Assembly (NCBI RefSeq): GCF_000241955.1
Contig: NC_016818.1
Coordinates: 3,968,001 to 4,032,000, forward strand
Source: Rahnella aquatilis CIP 78.65 = ATCC 33071
GTDB taxonomy: Bacteria > Pseudomonadota > Gammaproteobacteria > Enterobacterales > Enterobacteriaceae
Direction: 5' to 3'
Length of the DNA: 64,000 nucleotides
The notes below the pieces were generated by a model. It was given only the letters and a program-made list of their open reading frames with translations, searched no databases and had not been told where the DNA came from. Within the stretch, counting starts at the first letter, position 1, and each line of letters begins with the position of its first letter. This document shows positions 35,347-45,923 of this stretch, piece after piece. A program made the position numbers and the translations under genes.

Positions 35347-36951
35347 TTACCTGGATACCGTGAAACCGAGCATCATGCCGGTGTCTTCATGTTCCAGCAG
35401 ATGACAGTGCGCCATATAAGCATGTTGTTTATCGGCCAGGTGGTTAAAGCGCACCAGCACTTCACTGCGGGCGCCTTCAACGCGCACGATGTCCTTCCAG
35501 CCCTGACGATGGGGCGCGACAGGCTGACCGTTTTCAGAAAGAATACGGAACTGCGTGCCATGGATATGGAAAGGATGCAGCATCATGTCGCCTTCGCCCG
35601 AAATAGTCCATTTCTCATACTGGCCTTGCTTCACATCGAAAGCAGGCACGTTCATGTCGAAGGCTTTGCCGTTAATTTTATTGCCCTGCATGAAATCATA
35701 GCTGGCAGATGATTTACTCATGTCCATCCCGGCCATGCTGCCATGACCGTCATGGCCGGCATCAGACATTCCCGGCATTGCTGCCATCTCACCGTCACCG
35801 TGATCCATGCTCATGCCTGCCATTGCATTGTGGCCGTAGCGTTTCATCAGCGCCGCCATGCCCTGCTGATCAAGCTGCGGATCCATCATCAGTTGCAGCC
35901 AGCGGGTCGGCAAATTATCCACTGAAACCAGTGCCGGGAGCGGCACCAGCGTGTCCGGCAATGAACTGCCGCTTTGGGTCAGTGTCGGCTGAATGCGCAA
36001 CACCGGCAATGGTTTGTCGAACGGCGGCAGCGTCATGCCCATTTGCTTCACCGGCAACGTGACCAGATCAAAGGCTTTGCCGTCGCTGCAATCAATCAGC
36101 ACTTCAAATCGCTCGCCCGTCAGCAACGGCAAATCGCTGACTTTCACCGGCTCAGGCAGGAAACCACCGTCACTGGCGATGACATACATCGGCCGCTGAT
36201 CGCTGGTGGCGATATGCAGCGAGCGTGCATTACAGCCATTGAGTAAACGAAAACGTACCCAGCCACGGGAAATCCCATGCTGCGGATATACTGCGCCGTT
36301 GGTCAGCATATGTTGCCCGAACCAGCCGACGGCGGCAGTCATGACGTCCATCTGATAATCGATTTTACCGGCGTCATTCAGGCGCTTATCCTGCAAAATA
36401 ACCGGAATATCATCCACGCCCCAGCGTTTGGGGATCTGTAACAGGTCACTGCTTTCATCTTCAATCAACACCAGCCCGGCGAGCCCCATCGCCACCTGAT
36501 AACCGCTGGTCTGATGCGGATGCGGGTGGAACCAGCAGGTCGATGCAGGCTGATCAAGTTGCAAAGTGACTTTACGATCCTGGCCGGGCTGAATTAAGCC
36601 CTGCGGCCCGCCATCCACCTCACCGGGAATTTCCAGGCCGTGCCAGTGAACGGTGCTGGCCACATCCAGCCGGTTATTGATGGTCACGCTGACCGGTTTG
36701 CCGCGACGGATACGCAGCGCGGGGCCGAGAAGATGACCGTTTATGCCCCAGGTTTCGGTGTTCACGCCGGGCAGAAACTGGCTCTGACCGCGCTGTAATG
36801 TGAGGGTAATGGCGCTGCGGATATCCGGTTCAAGTAACGCCGGAACAGGCAATGCCGGGCGGTCAGCGGCGAGCGCGAAGCGGCTCCAGCCAGGCAGCGT
36901 AGTGGCAGCGCCCATCAGGGTCGTCCACTTCACGAAATCGCGACGGTTCAT
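35347..36951 (-). CDS. cueO: Multicopper oxidase CueO
   Basis: A 534-residue periplasmic copper oxidase that oxidises Cu(I). It has a twin-arginine signal (MNRRDFVKW, then a hydrophobic stretch ending near residue 28) and three cupredoxin domains. Copper ligands appear as [27 protein letters not shown] and [14 protein letters not shown], covering the T1, T2 and T3 sites. The methionine/histidine-rich segment [19 protein letters not shown] (near 375-415) is the copper-sensing insertion typical of CueO. A CueR-type promoter lies upstream. In E. coli gcd follows in the next position; here the srl operon does. Confidence 0.96.
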   Translation of the reverse strand: MNRRDFVKWTTLMGAATTLPGWSRFALAADRPALPVPALLEPDIRSAITLTLQRGQSQFLPGVNTETWGINGHLLGPALRIRRGKPVSVTINNRLDVASTVHWHGLEIPGEVDGGPQGLIQPGQDRKVTLQLDQPASTCWFHPHPHQTSGYQVAMGLAGLVLIEDESSDLLQIPKRWGVDDIPVILQDKRLNDAGKIDYQMDVMTAAVGWFGQHMLTNGAVYPQHGISRGWVRFRLLNGCNARSLHIATSDQRPMYVIASDGGFLPEPVKVSDLPLLTGERFEVLIDCSDGKAFDLVTLPVKQMGMTLPPFDKPLPVLRIQPTLTQSGSSLPDTLVPLPALVSVDNLPTRWLQLMMDPQLDQQGMAALMKRYGHNAMAGMSMDHGDGEMAAMPGMSDAGHDGHGSMAGMDMSKSSASYDFMQGNKINGKAFDMNVPAFDVKQGQYEKWTISGEGDMMLHPFHIHGTQFRILSENGQPVAPHRQGWKDIVRVEGARSEVLVRFNHLADKQHAYMAHCHLLEHEDTGMMLGFTVSR

Positions 36952-37009
36952 TTTTCGGTCCTTATGATGGGTGATAACCAGACGGATGGCGCAGACATGC
37001 CATAATAGT

Positions 37010-37053
37010 ACGACAGCCTACCCCTTCCCCTAAGGGGAAGGTCAAGCGGCCCG
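37010..37053 (-). promoter_or_regulatory. CueR-type promoter of cueO
   Basis: A 19-bp near-perfect palindrome (CCTTCCCC-TAA-GGGGAAGG, 37023-37041) lies between TTGACC (-35) and TAGGCT (-10) on the minus strand, with a 19-base spacer. That over-long spacer with an operator in the middle is the hallmark of MerR-family promoters, and the half-sites fit CueR. Confidence 0.85.
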
Positions 37054-37161
37054 GCGGCAAAAGAAATTTAGTGCCGCTCAGGGCAAATATGGTAACGTCC
37101 TTTTAACTGTCTGTGAGCCAAGTCTTTCTGACTTTCAATCTACAAGAACAAGAACACACCC

Positions 37162-37509
37162 ATGAAAAAAACAACACTGTGTTTGTTATTACTGTCGCTG
37201 CTCGGTTTCTCCTCCGCCAGTCAGGCACTGAGTGAATCAGAAGCGGAAGATCTGGCGGATCTGACGGCCGTCTTCGTTTATCTGAAAAATAACTGCGGTT
37301 ACGAACAACTGCCGAACACCCAAATCAAACGGGCTATCGTGTTTTTCGCGCAGCAAAACCGCTGGGATCTGAGCAATTACAACAGCTTTAACATGCAGTC
37401 GATGGGCGAAGAAAGCTACCGTGATCTGAGCGGGATCGCCGTGCCTAAACCGACAAAATGTAAGTCTCTGGCGCGCGACTCGCTGAGTTTGCTGGCCTAC
37501 ACCAACTGA
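37162..37509 (+). CDS. yacC: YacC family secreted protein
   Basis: A 115-residue protein with a signal peptide (about 1-22) and the YacC core: LSESEAEDLADLTAVFVYLK, CGYEQLPN, IVFFAQQNRWDLSNY and SYRDLSGIAVP. Two cysteines (near 54 and 99) could pair. It is collinear with E. coli YacC and relates to the PulS/OutS pilotin-like group. Function is not established. Upstream of speE as in E. coli. Confidence 0.88.
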   Translation: MKKTTLCLLLLSLLGFSSASQALSESEAEDLADLTAVFVYLKNNCGYEQLPNTQIKRAIVFFAQQNRWDLSNYNSFNMQSMGEESYRDLSGIAVPKPTKCKSLARDSLSLLAYTN

Positions 37510-37722
37510 ACCCTGTCCTCCGCTTCTCAGCCGTGTGCTCCGTCATTCCGATGCCGGAGCAGGTTCTCTTTTCCCACTTCCCCCGACTTTTCGCGCCACG
37601 CCTGCCTCGTCTACACTTAACCTACATTCACCTGTCTGAAATTCAACCGTGCATGGACAGGCAGAGTTAGCTATCATGTGCGCCCATTTTTATGGCTGCG
37701 ATTGATCAGGAGAAACAACGAC

Positions 37723-38598
37723 ATGTCCCGGAACTCGTCATCCAAAGAAATATGGTATGAGACGCTGCACGCCCATTTTGGCCAGTACTTCCGCGTCGAT
37801 AAAGAATTATACCGTGAGAAAACCGATCATCAGGATCTGGTGATTTTCGAGAACGCGGCGCTGGGTCGCGTCATGGCGCTCGACGGCGTGGTGCAAACCA
37901 CCGAGCGTGATGAATTCATCTACCACGAAATGCTGACCCATGTGCCTTTGTTCGCCCACGGCCACGCTAAAAGGGTATTGATCATTGGCGGCGGTGACGG
38001 TGCCATGCTGCGTGAAGTGTGTCGTCACCAGGGCGTGGAAGCGATTACGATGGTGGAAATTGATGCCGGCGTGGTGGAGTTCTGCCGCCAGTATCTGCCC
38101 AACCATAATGCCGGTGCGTATGATGATCCGCGTTTCAAACTGGTGATCGACGACGGCGTGAATTTCGTTAATCAGACCACCGACACCTTTGATGTGATCA
38201 TCTCCGACTGTACCGATCCGATCGGTCCCGGAGAAAGCCTGTTCACCTCAGCGTTCTACGAAGGCTGTGCCCGTTGTCTTAATCCGGGCGGCATTTTCGT
38301 GGCACAAAATGGTGTCTGCTTCCTCCAGCAGGATGAAGCGGTGAACAGCCATACCAAACTGAGTCACTATTTCAGTGATGTCAGTTTCTATCAGGCTGCG
38401 ATCCCGACCTATTACGGCGGCATCATGACCTTCGCCTGGGCGACTAACAGCCCGGAATATCGCCAGATGGATAACAACATATTGCAGGCGCGTTTCGACG
38501 CCGCAGACATCACCTGTCGTTATTACAATCCGGCGATTCATCACGGCAGCTTTGCCCTGCCGCAATATTTACTGAATGCCCTGTCAGCCGCGCGCTGA
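37723..38598 (+). CDS. speE: Spermidine synthase
   Basis: A 291-residue aminopropyltransferase, making spermidine from putrescine and decarboxylated S-adenosylmethionine. Signature parts are [55 protein letters not shown] and [11 protein letters not shown]. The ATG at 37723 has AGGAGA about 9 bases upstream; a longer frame (45 bp) lacks homology. speD follows 28 bp later in the same operon. Confidence 0.97.
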   Translation: MSRNSSSKEIWYETLHAHFGQYFRVDKELYREKTDHQDLVIFENAALGRVMALDGVVQTTERDEFIYHEMLTHVPLFAHGHAKRVLIIGGGDGAMLREVCRHQGVEAITMVEIDAGVVEFCRQYLPNHNAGAYDDPRFKLVIDDGVNFVNQTTDTFDVIISDCTDPIGPGESLFTSAFYEGCARCLNPGGIFVAQNGVCFLQQDEAVNSHTKLSHYFSDVSFYQAAIPTYYGGIMTFAWATNSPEYRQMDNNILQARFDAADITCRYYNPAIHHGSFALPQYLLNALSAAR

Positions 38599-38626
38599 TA
38601 CTGCATCCATAAGGGGGTGAACTAAA

Positions 38627-39421
38627 TTGCAAAAGCTGAAACTGCATGGCTTCAACAACCTGACCAAAAGCCTGAGTTTTTGTATTTACGATATCTGCTA
38701 CGCCAAAACGGCAGACGATCGTGAAGGCTATATTGCCTACATTGACAAAGAATATAACGCCAACCGTTTGACGGAAATTCTCACTGAAACCTGCTCCATT
38801 ATCGGTGCCAATATCCTCAACGTCGCGCGACAGGATTACGAACCACAGGGTGCCAGCGTCACGATTTTAGTGAGCGAAGAGCCGATAGATCCGCGGGATG
38901 TGGACAACACCGAGCATCCGGGCCCGTTGCCGAATTCCGTGGTTGCGCATCTGGATAAGAGCCATATTTGCGTGCACACCTACCCGGAAAGCCATCCGGA
39001 AGGCGGGCTGTGTACCTTCCGCGCCGACATTGAAGTCTCGACCTGTGGTGTAATTTCGCCGCTGAAAGCGCTGAACTATCTGATTCACCAGCTTGAATCC
39101 GATATCGTCACTATCGACTACCGTGTGCGTGGTTTTACCCGCGACGTAAACGGCGTTAAGCACTACATCGACCATTCCATTAACTCGATTCAGAACTTCA
39201 TGTCGCAGGATATAAAAGCGCTGTACGACATGATGGATGTCAACGTGTATCAGGAAAATATCTTTCATACCAAGATGTTATTGAAAGAGTTCGATCTGAA
39301 GCATTATTTGTTTAATGCCAAACCGGAAGAACTCAGTGCCGCAGAGCGCCAGGAAATCACCGATTTGTTGTACAAAGAAATGCAGGAAATCTATTACGGC
39401 CGCAATCTGCCGTCAGTCTGA
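38627..39421 (+). CDS. speD: S-adenosylmethionine decarboxylase proenzyme
   Basis: A 264-residue proenzyme (same length as E. coli SpeD) that cleaves itself at Lys/Ser in [15 protein letters not shown] to make the pyruvoyl cofactor. It supplies decarboxylated SAM to SpeE. It starts at TTG (38627) with AAGGGGGTGA about 7 bases upstream; no ATG or GTG fits the homologous N-terminus ([13 protein letters not shown]). Followed by a terminator. Confidence 0.97.
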   Translation: MQKLKLHGFNNLTKSLSFCIYDICYAKTADDREGYIAYIDKEYNANRLTEILTETCSIIGANILNVARQDYEPQGASVTILVSEEPIDPRDVDNTEHPGPLPNSVVAHLDKSHICVHTYPESHPEGGLCTFRADIEVSTCGVISPLKALNYLIHQLESDIVTIDYRVRGFTRDVNGVKHYIDHSINSIQNFMSQDIKALYDMMDVNVYQENIFHTKMLLKEFDLKHYLFNAKPEELSAAERQEITDLLYKEMQEIYYGRNLPSV

Positions 39422-39441
39422 TCAAAGCGGAATAAAGAAAA

Positions 39442-39475
39442 GGCCGGGCATTTATGCAATGTCCGGCTTTTTTTT
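39442..39475 (+). terminator. Terminator of speED
   Basis: GCCGGGCATT pairs with AATGTCCGGC (one G-T pair) around a short loop, followed by eight T residues, about 20 bp after the speD stop. Confidence 0.9.
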
Positions 39476-39851
39476 GTATAGACAAATTTTGATAATGAAT
39501 ATTACCCCCGCCCAAAACTCAATAAGCATTACTTAAGTAAAATATATTTACGTGCAGGAATACCCGCTATACTCCTTAAGGCAAATTAACACGCTTACAG
39601 CCATTAAATATTAATTTAAGCCAAATTTTACGGCTAAAGATCTGCAAATTAAGTCAAATTATAAAAATAACATACAGACACTAAATCAAATAAAATCTAT
39701 ATATAACTAATAATTTAGCTTATGGAAGATCAAAAGATCGCTTTTTTATGAAAAAGCAATAAATAACTTTAACTATCCCCCTCCGGACATTAGCATCGTC
39801 TTATTGCTTACTAAGCAACCAGCTCCATCCACCCGCAAGCAGAAATAAAAC
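39476..39851. other. AT-rich leader region of the outer-membrane protein gene
   Basis: About 375 bp, very AT-rich, with no coding frame. It should contain the promoter of the following gene and possibly a long 5' leader. No operator could be named. Confidence 0.4.
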
Positions 39852-40727
39852 ATGAAAATGATTAAATTAAAGACCGTATCCAGCCTGCTGGTCGCGAGTT
39901 CTTTATTGGTTTCCGGGGTTTCCCGGGCCGGGGAAAATTTGTTAAGCAGCAATACTGAAGGGATGCGGCACTATGTGAGTTATGGTGCTGAATATTATAA
40001 GTGGGACGAATCCGTCAGTAATATGGACGGTAAATATGTTGCTGAACATGGCCCGCGCCTGCGTGTTAACTTCGGATCCAATAACTATCTCGATACCCAA
40101 AGCGGCTTATTAAAAGCCTGGGACATGAGTGTGATGTTCGGGATCGTCCGTTATAAAGGCAGTACGCTTGACGATCAGGCCAATGTGCCAAACGGATCGC
40201 TGAAGGGCAAAACCTATTACACCGGCTACAGCACGGACATGACCCGCGGCTACCGTTACCGGGCATCCGACAGCGTGTCTTTCGATATGAAAGGCGTACT
40301 CGGCGGCCAGGCATGGGTGCGAAATATCCGCTCTGACGATGTATATATTGCCTCTCAAAACACCACGCGGCAGTACACCGCCGTTGAAGTGTCTTTACAG
40401 CCTTATGCCAAAGCATCACTGGGAGCGAACTGGCAAATGACCGCAGATTCACGTCTGAGTCTGGAAGGCGGAGCGCTGTATCCGATTAAAACCTGGACGC
40501 ACAGCAATCAGGGTTCGGTCTGGCTGGAGCCGAAATCCAGGCTTTCGCCATTTACCAGCCTGACCTGGAATATCAACAAAGATGTGTTTGTTAAAGCCAG
40601 TTATGTGCACCAGAAATACGGTAAGTCGGACGAGAAACAAGGTGATCTGAACGGACGCACCGTCGGCTATTATCAGCCTGCGACTACCACTTCCACTGTG
40701 GGTCTGGAAGCCGGTTTCTACTTCTGA
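39852..40727 (+). CDS. Outer-membrane beta-barrel protein of unknown role
   Basis: A 291-residue protein with a Sec signal peptide (cleavage near residue 26, SRA/GENL). The mature part is rich in alternating hydrophobic and polar residues with aromatic girdles (VSYGAEYYKWDE, WDMSVMFGIVRYKG, VFVKASYVHQKYG) and ends in GLEAGFYF, the C-terminal Phe expected for BAM-assembled barrels. The size would suit about 10-12 strands. I cannot assign it to a named porin or enzyme; no omptin or PagP active-site motif was seen. It is transcribed alone; a long hairpin follows. Confidence 0.65.
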   Translation: MKMIKLKTVSSLLVASSLLVSGVSRAGENLLSSNTEGMRHYVSYGAEYYKWDESVSNMDGKYVAEHGPRLRVNFGSNNYLDTQSGLLKAWDMSVMFGIVRYKGSTLDDQANVPNGSLKGKTYYTGYSTDMTRGYRYRASDSVSFDMKGVLGGQAWVRNIRSDDVYIASQNTTRQYTAVEVSLQPYAKASLGANWQMTADSRLSLEGGALYPIKTWTHSNQGSVWLEPKSRLSPFTSLTWNINKDVFVKASYVHQKYGKSDEKQGDLNGRTVGYYQPATTTSTVGLEAGFYF

Positions 40728-40752
40728 TGATTTCAGACAATAAGCGCCTCTC

Positions 40753-40792
40753 AAGCGGATTGTTCCGGTGTAAATAACCGGAACAATCGCTT
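40753..40792 (+). terminator. Hairpin after the outer-membrane protein gene
   Basis: A perfect 12-bp stem (GATTGTTCCGGT / ACCGGAACAATC) with a seven-base loop, extended by AAGCG/CGCTT with one bulge. The T tract is poor (TTATCTTA), so it may terminate weakly or stabilise the mRNA end. Confidence 0.6.
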
Positions 40793-40830
40793 ATCTTAAA
40801 AGTCTCCTTTTCCCGAGGCTTACCTTTCTT

Positions 40831-41709
40831 ATGGATCGTTTTGCAACACTGTCTGGCGTTCTCGCCATTTTATTGTGGAGCATGAGCGTGGCGCTCACCC
40901 GCAGTTTGTCCGAATCTCTGGGGCCCTTTGGTGCGGCCGCGTCTATTTATACTGTCAGCGGAATTTTAGTCTGGATGGTCGGTACAAAACCGACGTTGCG
41001 CGGAGAATCCGCAGCGTATCTGATCATCTGCGGTCTGCTGTTTATCTTTTATATGGTGGCGTTTTCACTGGCGATTGGTCTGGCGCATACCCGCCAGCAA
41101 ACGCTGGAACTCGGGTTGATCAATTATTTGTGGCCAAGTCTGACGCTGCTGTTTGCGGTACCGCTGCTGAAATTACGCGTGCGCTGGTGGATCTGGCCGG
41201 GTGCAGTGCTGGCCTTTGCCGGTGTGTTGTGGGCGATCAGCGGCGGGCACGGGCTGGATATTCATCAACTGATACGCAATGTGCGCAGCAATCCGGTGGC
41301 CTACGGTCTGGCGCTGGGCGCAGCCGTTTCGTGGGCGCTGTATTCCAATCTGGTGCGCGTATTGTGTAAAGGCAAAGGCGTGCTGCCGTTGTTTCTGCTG
41401 GCAACCGGCGGCGTACTGTGGGTGCTTTACTTCACGTATTCCTCCAGCCGTATCAGCCTGACGCTACCCGCCATTCTTGAATTACTGGCGATGGGCGCGG
41501 TGACGGCTATTTCGTATCAGTGCTGGGATATCGCGATGAAAAAAGGCAATGCGACGCTGGTGGCCGCGCTGTCGTATTTCACGCCGCTGTCATCAATTCT
41601 GATTGCCGGATTGTGGCTGCACACGTTGCCGGGCGCCAGTTTCTGGCCGGGCGTGCTGATGGTGGTCGGCGGTTCGCTGCTGTGCTGGACCGCCTCGCGG
41701 GGCAAATAA
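40831..41709 (+). CDS. yddG: YddG-type aromatic amino acid exporter (DMT superfamily)
   Basis: A 292-residue membrane protein with ten predicted helices, collinear with E. coli YddG (293), an exporter of Phe, Tyr and Trp. Shared stretches are ILLWSMSVALTRSLSESLGP, LGLINYLWPSLTLLFA, AVSWALYSNL and GVLMVVGGSLLCW. The E. coli gene is at a different locus, so orthology is likely but not certain. Convergent with yacL, with 1 bp between stops. Confidence 0.8.
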   Translation: MDRFATLSGVLAILLWSMSVALTRSLSESLGPFGAAASIYTVSGILVWMVGTKPTLRGESAAYLIICGLLFIFYMVAFSLAIGLAHTRQQTLELGLINYLWPSLTLLFAVPLLKLRVRWWIWPGAVLAFAGVLWAISGGHGLDIHQLIRNVRSNPVAYGLALGAAVSWALYSNLVRVLCKGKGVLPLFLLATGGVLWVLYFTYSSSRISLTLPAILELLAMGAVTAISYQCWDIAMKKGNATLVAALSYFTPLSSILIAGLWLHTLPGASFWPGVLMVVGGSLLCWTASRGK

Positions 41710-41710
41710 C

Positions 41711-42076
41711 TCAGCGGTTAGTCATCACAAAAGAACGGTATTTGGCGAGGACTTGCAAAAAGTCCTCGACGCCGCAAAATGCCAGACTCTCTTCGTCGTA
41801 ATAGCTCATCCCTTCTTCAATCTCATCGCCGTCGAAATCCAGCTGATTGGCACGGATCATCACTTCATCGTCGGCTAACAGCAGCGTGTATTCATGGCCA
41901 ACCATTTGCGTCTGACGTTCGCTGCCTTTCAGCCCGCTCAATGCCGCTTCGACGTTATCGAGCACGCTCAGGTCGCCCTTCACTTCTTCATTCAGCCAGT
42001 GACCGAGCACTTCATGGCCCATAGAAAAACGCACTTTGACCTCACCGGTGATGTCGCGCAAAAAATCGTAATCCAT
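41711..42076 (-). CDS. yacL: UPF0231 family protein YacL
   Basis: A 121-residue acidic protein collinear with E. coli YacL (120): [32 protein letters not shown], and the C-terminal [20 protein letters not shown]. The function is unknown. The ATG at 42076 is supported by homology and GAGGAC upstream. It follows acnB on the same strand, separated by a terminator. Confidence 0.93.
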   Translation of the reverse strand: MDYDFLRDITGEVKVRFSMGHEVLGHWLNEEVKGDLSVLDNVEAALSGLKGSERQTQMVGHEYTLLLADDEVMIRANQLDFDGDEIEEGMSYYDEESLAFCGVEDFLQVLAKYRSFVMTNR

Positions 42077-42106
42077 GGTGCAGTCCTCTGAAAAAATCAC
42101 AATAAA

Positions 42107-42128
42107 AAAGGGAGCCGAAGCTCCCTTT
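42107..42128 (-). terminator. Terminator of acnB
   Basis: AAAGGGAGC / GCTCCCTTT stem with a four-base CGAA/TTCG-type loop; on the minus strand it ends in TTTTTT. 25 bp beyond the acnB stop. Confidence 0.88.
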
Positions 42129-42152
42129 CAACACTGGCGCAAATATAGCGAT

Positions 42153-44750
42153 TTAGACTGCGGTTTGGAAGATCACGCCGTCAGCTTTATCGGTATATTC
42201 ACTCAGCTTGTCGAAGTTCAGATAACGGTAGGTATCCACCGCCGTCTTATCCACTTCCGCCATGTAACCCAGATATTCTTCCGGCGTTGGCAGACGGCCC
42301 AGCAGGGATGCGATCGCCGCCAGCTCCGCCGAGGCCAGATAGACATTAGCGCCATTACCCAGACGGTTCGGGAAGTTACGGGTAGAGGTGGAAACGACGG
42401 TTGAACCGTCCGCCACACGCGCCTGGTTACCCATGCACAGTGAACAGCCCGGGATCTCAACACGCGCGCCGCTCTTACCAAAGACGCTGTAATAACCCTC
42501 TTCAGTCAGCTGAGCCGCATCCATTTTGGTCGGTGGCGCAACCCATAAACGGGTTGGCAACGCGCCTTTATGGCTGTCGAGCAGTTTACCCGCCGCACGG
42601 AAGTGACCGATGTTGGTCATGCAGGAACCGATAAAGACTTCATCGATTTTGCTGTTCTGTACGGAAGACAGCAGACGCGCATCATCCGGATCGTTCGGCG
42701 CACAAAGGATTGGCTCTTTGATGTCCGCCAGATCGATTTCGATCACGGCCGCGTATTCGGCATCCGCATCCGCTTCGAGCAGGGTAGGATTCGCCAGCCA
42801 CTCTTCCATGCCTTTGATACGACGCTCGATGGTACGACGATCGCCGTAACCTTCAGAGATCATCCACTTCAGCAGCACGATGTTAGAGCTGAGGTATTCT
42901 TTGATCGGTGCCTGATCCAGTTTGATCGTACAACCTGCCGCTGAACGTTCTGCGGACGCATCCGCCAGTTCAAACGCCTGTTCTACTTTCAGTTCCGGCA
43001 AGCCTTCGATTTCCAGAATACGGCCAGAGAAGAGGTTTTTCTTACCTTTCTTCTCAACGGTCAGATGGCCTTCTTTGATCGCGTAGTAAGGGATCGCATG
43101 CACCAGATCACGCAGGGTGATGCCCGGTTGCATTTTGCCCTTGAAACGCACCAGAACGGATTCCGGCATATCAAGCGGCATCACGCCGGTCGCCGCAGCA
43201 AACGCCACCAGACCGGAACCCGCCGGGAAAGAAATCCCAATCGGGAAACGGGTATGGGAGTCACCGCCGGTGCCGACAGTGTCAGGCAGCAGCATGCGGT
43301 TCAGCCAGGAGTGAATAATGCCATCGCCAGGGCGCAGTGAAACACCGCCACGGTTCATGATGAAATCAGGCAGCGTGTGATGCGTGGTCACGTCAACCGG
43401 TTTAGGGTACGCGGCGGTATGACAGAATGACTGCATCACCAGATCGGCGGAGAAGCCCAGACACGCCAGGTCTTTCAGTTCATCACGGGTCATCGGACCG
43501 GTGGTGTCCTGAGAACCCACGGACGTCATTTTTGGTTCGCAATATTCGTTCGGACGAACACCGGCAACGCCACAGGCGCGCCCCACCATTTTCTGCGCCA
43601 GCGAGAAACCTTTATTGCTTGCCGCGACAGGTTTCGCAATGCGGAACACTTCGCTCTGCGGTAATTTCAGCGATTCACGGGCTTTGGTGGTTAAACCACG
43701 GCCGATGATCAATGGAATACGGCCGCCTGCACGCACTTCGTCGAGCAGTACGTCGGTCTTCAGTTCGAAAGTCGCAAGCACTTCGTCGGTTTCGTGATGA
43801 CGCACTTCACCTTTATACGGATAGATGTCGATAACATCGCCCATGTTCAGGTCAGACACGTCCACTTCGATCGGCAACGCACCGGCATCTTCCATGGTGT
43901 TGAAGAAGATTGGCGCGATTTTACCGCCGAGCACCACACCGCCACCGCGTTTGTTTGGCACATGAGGAATGTCATCACCCATGAACCACAGCACGGAGTT
44001 AGTGGCCGATTTACGGGATGAACCGGTACCGACAACGTCACCCACATAGGCCAGCGGGAAGCCTTTTTTGTTCAGTTCTTCGATCTGTTTGATCGGACCG
44101 ACGCTGCCCGGTTGATCCGGATGGATGCCTTCACGTTCATTTTTCAGCATTGCCAGCGCGTGCAGCGGAATGTCTGGACGGGACCAGGCATCTGGAGCCG
44201 GTGACAAATCATCGGTATTGGTTTCGCCGGTCACTTTAAACACAGTGACAGTGATTTTCTCAGCCAGTTGCGGACGTGACAGATACCATTCGGCATCGGC
44301 CCAGGACTGGAGGATTTTTTTCGCGTGCTCATTGCCCGCATGTGCTTTTTCTTCCACATCGTAGAAGTTATCAAACATCAGCAACGTGTGGGACAGCGCT
44401 TTCGCGGCAATAGGTGCCAGCGTGTCGTTATCCAGTGCGTCGATCAGCGGGTGAATGTTGTAACCGCCCTGCATGGTGCCCAGCAGTTCAACAGCTTTTT
44501 CAGGAGTGACCAACGGAGAGGTAGTTTCGCCTTTGGCGACGGCGGCCAGGAACCCGGCTTTAACATAGGCGGCTTCGTCGACGCCCGGTGGAACACGGTT
44601 AATCAGCAGGTCTAACAGTGTGTCTTCTTCGCCTTGCGGCGGATTCTTCAGGGACTCAACCAACGCTGCCATCTGTGAAGCATCAAGTGGCTTAGGGACG
44701 ATGCCCTCTGCAGCACGCTCGGCTACGTGCTTACGGTATTCTTCTAGCAC
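42153..44750 (-). CDS. acnB: Aconitate hydratase B
   Basis: An 865-residue bifunctional aconitase / 2-methylisocitrate dehydratase, the same length as E. coli AcnB. It has the N-terminal HEAT-like domain, the swivelling domain moved to the front (AcnB order), and the catalytic domains with iron-sulphur cysteines in [10 protein letters not shown] and [10 protein letters not shown]. It starts at GTG (44750, MLEEYRKH) with GGAG about 6 bases upstream. Main TCA-cycle aconitase, also an mRNA-binding protein when the cluster is lost. It sits near pyruvate dehydrogenase genes as in E. coli. Confidence 0.98.
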   Translation of the reverse strand: MLEEYRKHVAERAAEGIVPKPLDASQMAALVESLKNPPQGEEDTLLDLLINRVPPGVDEAAYVKAGFLAAVAKGETTSPLVTPEKAVELLGTMQGGYNIHPLIDALDNDTLAPIAAKALSHTLLMFDNFYDVEEKAHAGNEHAKKILQSWADAEWYLSRPQLAEKITVTVFKVTGETNTDDLSPAPDAWSRPDIPLHALAMLKNEREGIHPDQPGSVGPIKQIEELNKKGFPLAYVGDVVGTGSSRKSATNSVLWFMGDDIPHVPNKRGGGVVLGGKIAPIFFNTMEDAGALPIEVDVSDLNMGDVIDIYPYKGEVRHHETDEVLATFELKTDVLLDEVRAGGRIPLIIGRGLTTKARESLKLPQSEVFRIAKPVAASNKGFSLAQKMVGRACGVAGVRPNEYCEPKMTSVGSQDTTGPMTRDELKDLACLGFSADLVMQSFCHTAAYPKPVDVTTHHTLPDFIMNRGGVSLRPGDGIIHSWLNRMLLPDTVGTGGDSHTRFPIGISFPAGSGLVAFAAATGVMPLDMPESVLVRFKGKMQPGITLRDLVHAIPYYAIKEGHLTVEKKGKKNLFSGRILEIEGLPELKVEQAFELADASAERSAAGCTIKLDQAPIKEYLSSNIVLLKWMISEGYGDRRTIERRIKGMEEWLANPTLLEADADAEYAAVIEIDLADIKEPILCAPNDPDDARLLSSVQNSKIDEVFIGSCMTNIGHFRAAGKLLDSHKGALPTRLWVAPPTKMDAAQLTEEGYYSVFGKSGARVEIPGCSLCMGNQARVADGSTVVSTSTRNFPNRLGNGANVYLASAELAAIASLLGRLPTPEEYLGYMAEVDKTAVDTYRYLNFDKLSEYTDKADGVIFQTAV

Positions 44751-45330
44751 GACTTTCTCCTCGCTCTCATTGTCATTTATTATGCCTGGCTTCCATCATC
44801 AGCCTCGCGTCATGCCTGTAGGGACAGGGGAATTCAAGCGGTCTGATGAATCGGTGACACTGCGGGTATGGGGGTTTCTTGGTCTGAAACGATACGTCCT
44901 GAACCTGAGCACAGTGCCCTTTAGCGCCCGGGCAGCATAGCAGGATTTTGCCCGCTTGTTAATTCGTTCACATAAAAGCAACATTAAATCTTTGCTGAAT
45001 CGTTGAGCACAGACGGATCGGCTGTTCATCCCGATTCGCCCTCCAGATCATCACAACAACCCTGATCATACAAGGGAATAAATGGCAGTAAATGCAGAAA
45101 AAAACACCCAAAAACCGCCCAAAAGGACGGTCGATTTGTCTCTTCGATGTGCTGGCAGATAAGTGCTTCCTGAACAGAAAGTGAGTGAAAAGCAATCTTA
45201 TAACTGCCGAACTTATCTTCGGATCGCAAAACACAACATTGGCAGGAAATACTTATTGCTCGGGAAAATAACTTCGCTATATGTTTTTGAATATTGATTT
45301 ATTACTGATTACTCAGAAAGAAAGTTAAAT
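44751..45330. other. Intergenic region between acnB and the secreted protein gene
   Basis: About 580 bp between divergent genes; it holds the acnB promoter region. The only candidate gene inside is a 26-codon frame listed separately. A short inverted repeat ACCGCCC-AAAA-GGACGGT lies near 45113-45130. Confidence 0.4.
45082..45162 (+). CDS. Candidate small protein (26 codons)
   Basis: ATG at 45082 with AAGGGA 5 bases upstream starts a 26-codon frame, MAVNAEKNTQKPPKRTVDLS then LRCAGR, basic and without a membrane segment. The ribosome site is good, but coding status rests on that alone. Confidence 0.25.
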   Translation: MAVNAEKNTQKPPKRTVDLSLRCAGR

Positions 45331-45846
45331 ATGAAAAAAAGCCTTCTGATGCTTATGCTCACGATAACATTCTCTTGCTTTGCGCATATCAATGAAGACA
45401 TCGAATATAGCCGTGATAAGTACCTTTTAGCCTACAAGAACCTCAACACTAAACTAGAGGAATGTTTGACAGAAATGAAATCCCTGCCGTTTATTACTTC
45501 TGCGGATATCAAGGGTTTTGATAAACGAACGGTAAGCATAGCCGTTTTATACCTTGGCACAGCCCAAATCGATCAATGCGCCGGGGATGAACATCATCAG
45601 TTTATGATCAGGGCATTTGACTACTACGCTGCACTTACAGAAGTCAGCGTCTACAGCCAACAAATAAAAACACTTCATAATGACATCTTTGCCCTTTTGC
45701 CTGCCGGAAATATAAGATTAGAAAGAGAATATGAAAGCTTTCCTTTAAAAACCAGAACGGAGCTTGAAGCACGCTTAAAAAATAAAAACCTCCGATCCTA
45801 CCCCTCATTTCAAAGCAGCCCGCAGTATGATTTTGATGATAAATAG
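45331..45846 (+). CDS. Secreted protein of unknown function
   Basis: A 171-residue protein with a Sec signal peptide (MKKSLLMLMLTITFSCFA, cleavage near residue 18) and a mostly helical periplasmic part (NTKLEECLTEMKSLPF, FDYYAALTEVSVYSQQIKTL). Two cysteines in the mature part (near 45 and 83) could pair. No family recognised. Base composition is more AT-rich than acnB. It is monocistronic, convergent with the fimbrial operon. Confidence 0.6.
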   Translation: MKKSLLMLMLTITFSCFAHINEDIEYSRDKYLLAYKNLNTKLEECLTEMKSLPFITSADIKGFDKRTVSIAVLYLGTAQIDQCAGDEHHQFMIRAFDYYAALTEVSVYSQQIKTLHNDIFALLPAGNIRLEREYESFPLKTRTELEARLKNKNLRSYPSFQSSPQYDFDDK

Positions 45847-45897
45847 GCCGACGCCATCGTACATATCGGATTTTTTTATCAGAACAAACCTCACTTC

Positions 45898-45923
45898 AGG
45901 TCGTCTGCAAAGGCGACCTTTTT
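45898..45923 (+). terminator. Terminator after the secreted protein gene
   Basis: AGGTCG pairs with CGACCT around a ten-base loop, followed by TTTTT; the T run extends to the stop codon of the convergent fimbrial adhesin gene. Confidence 0.5.
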
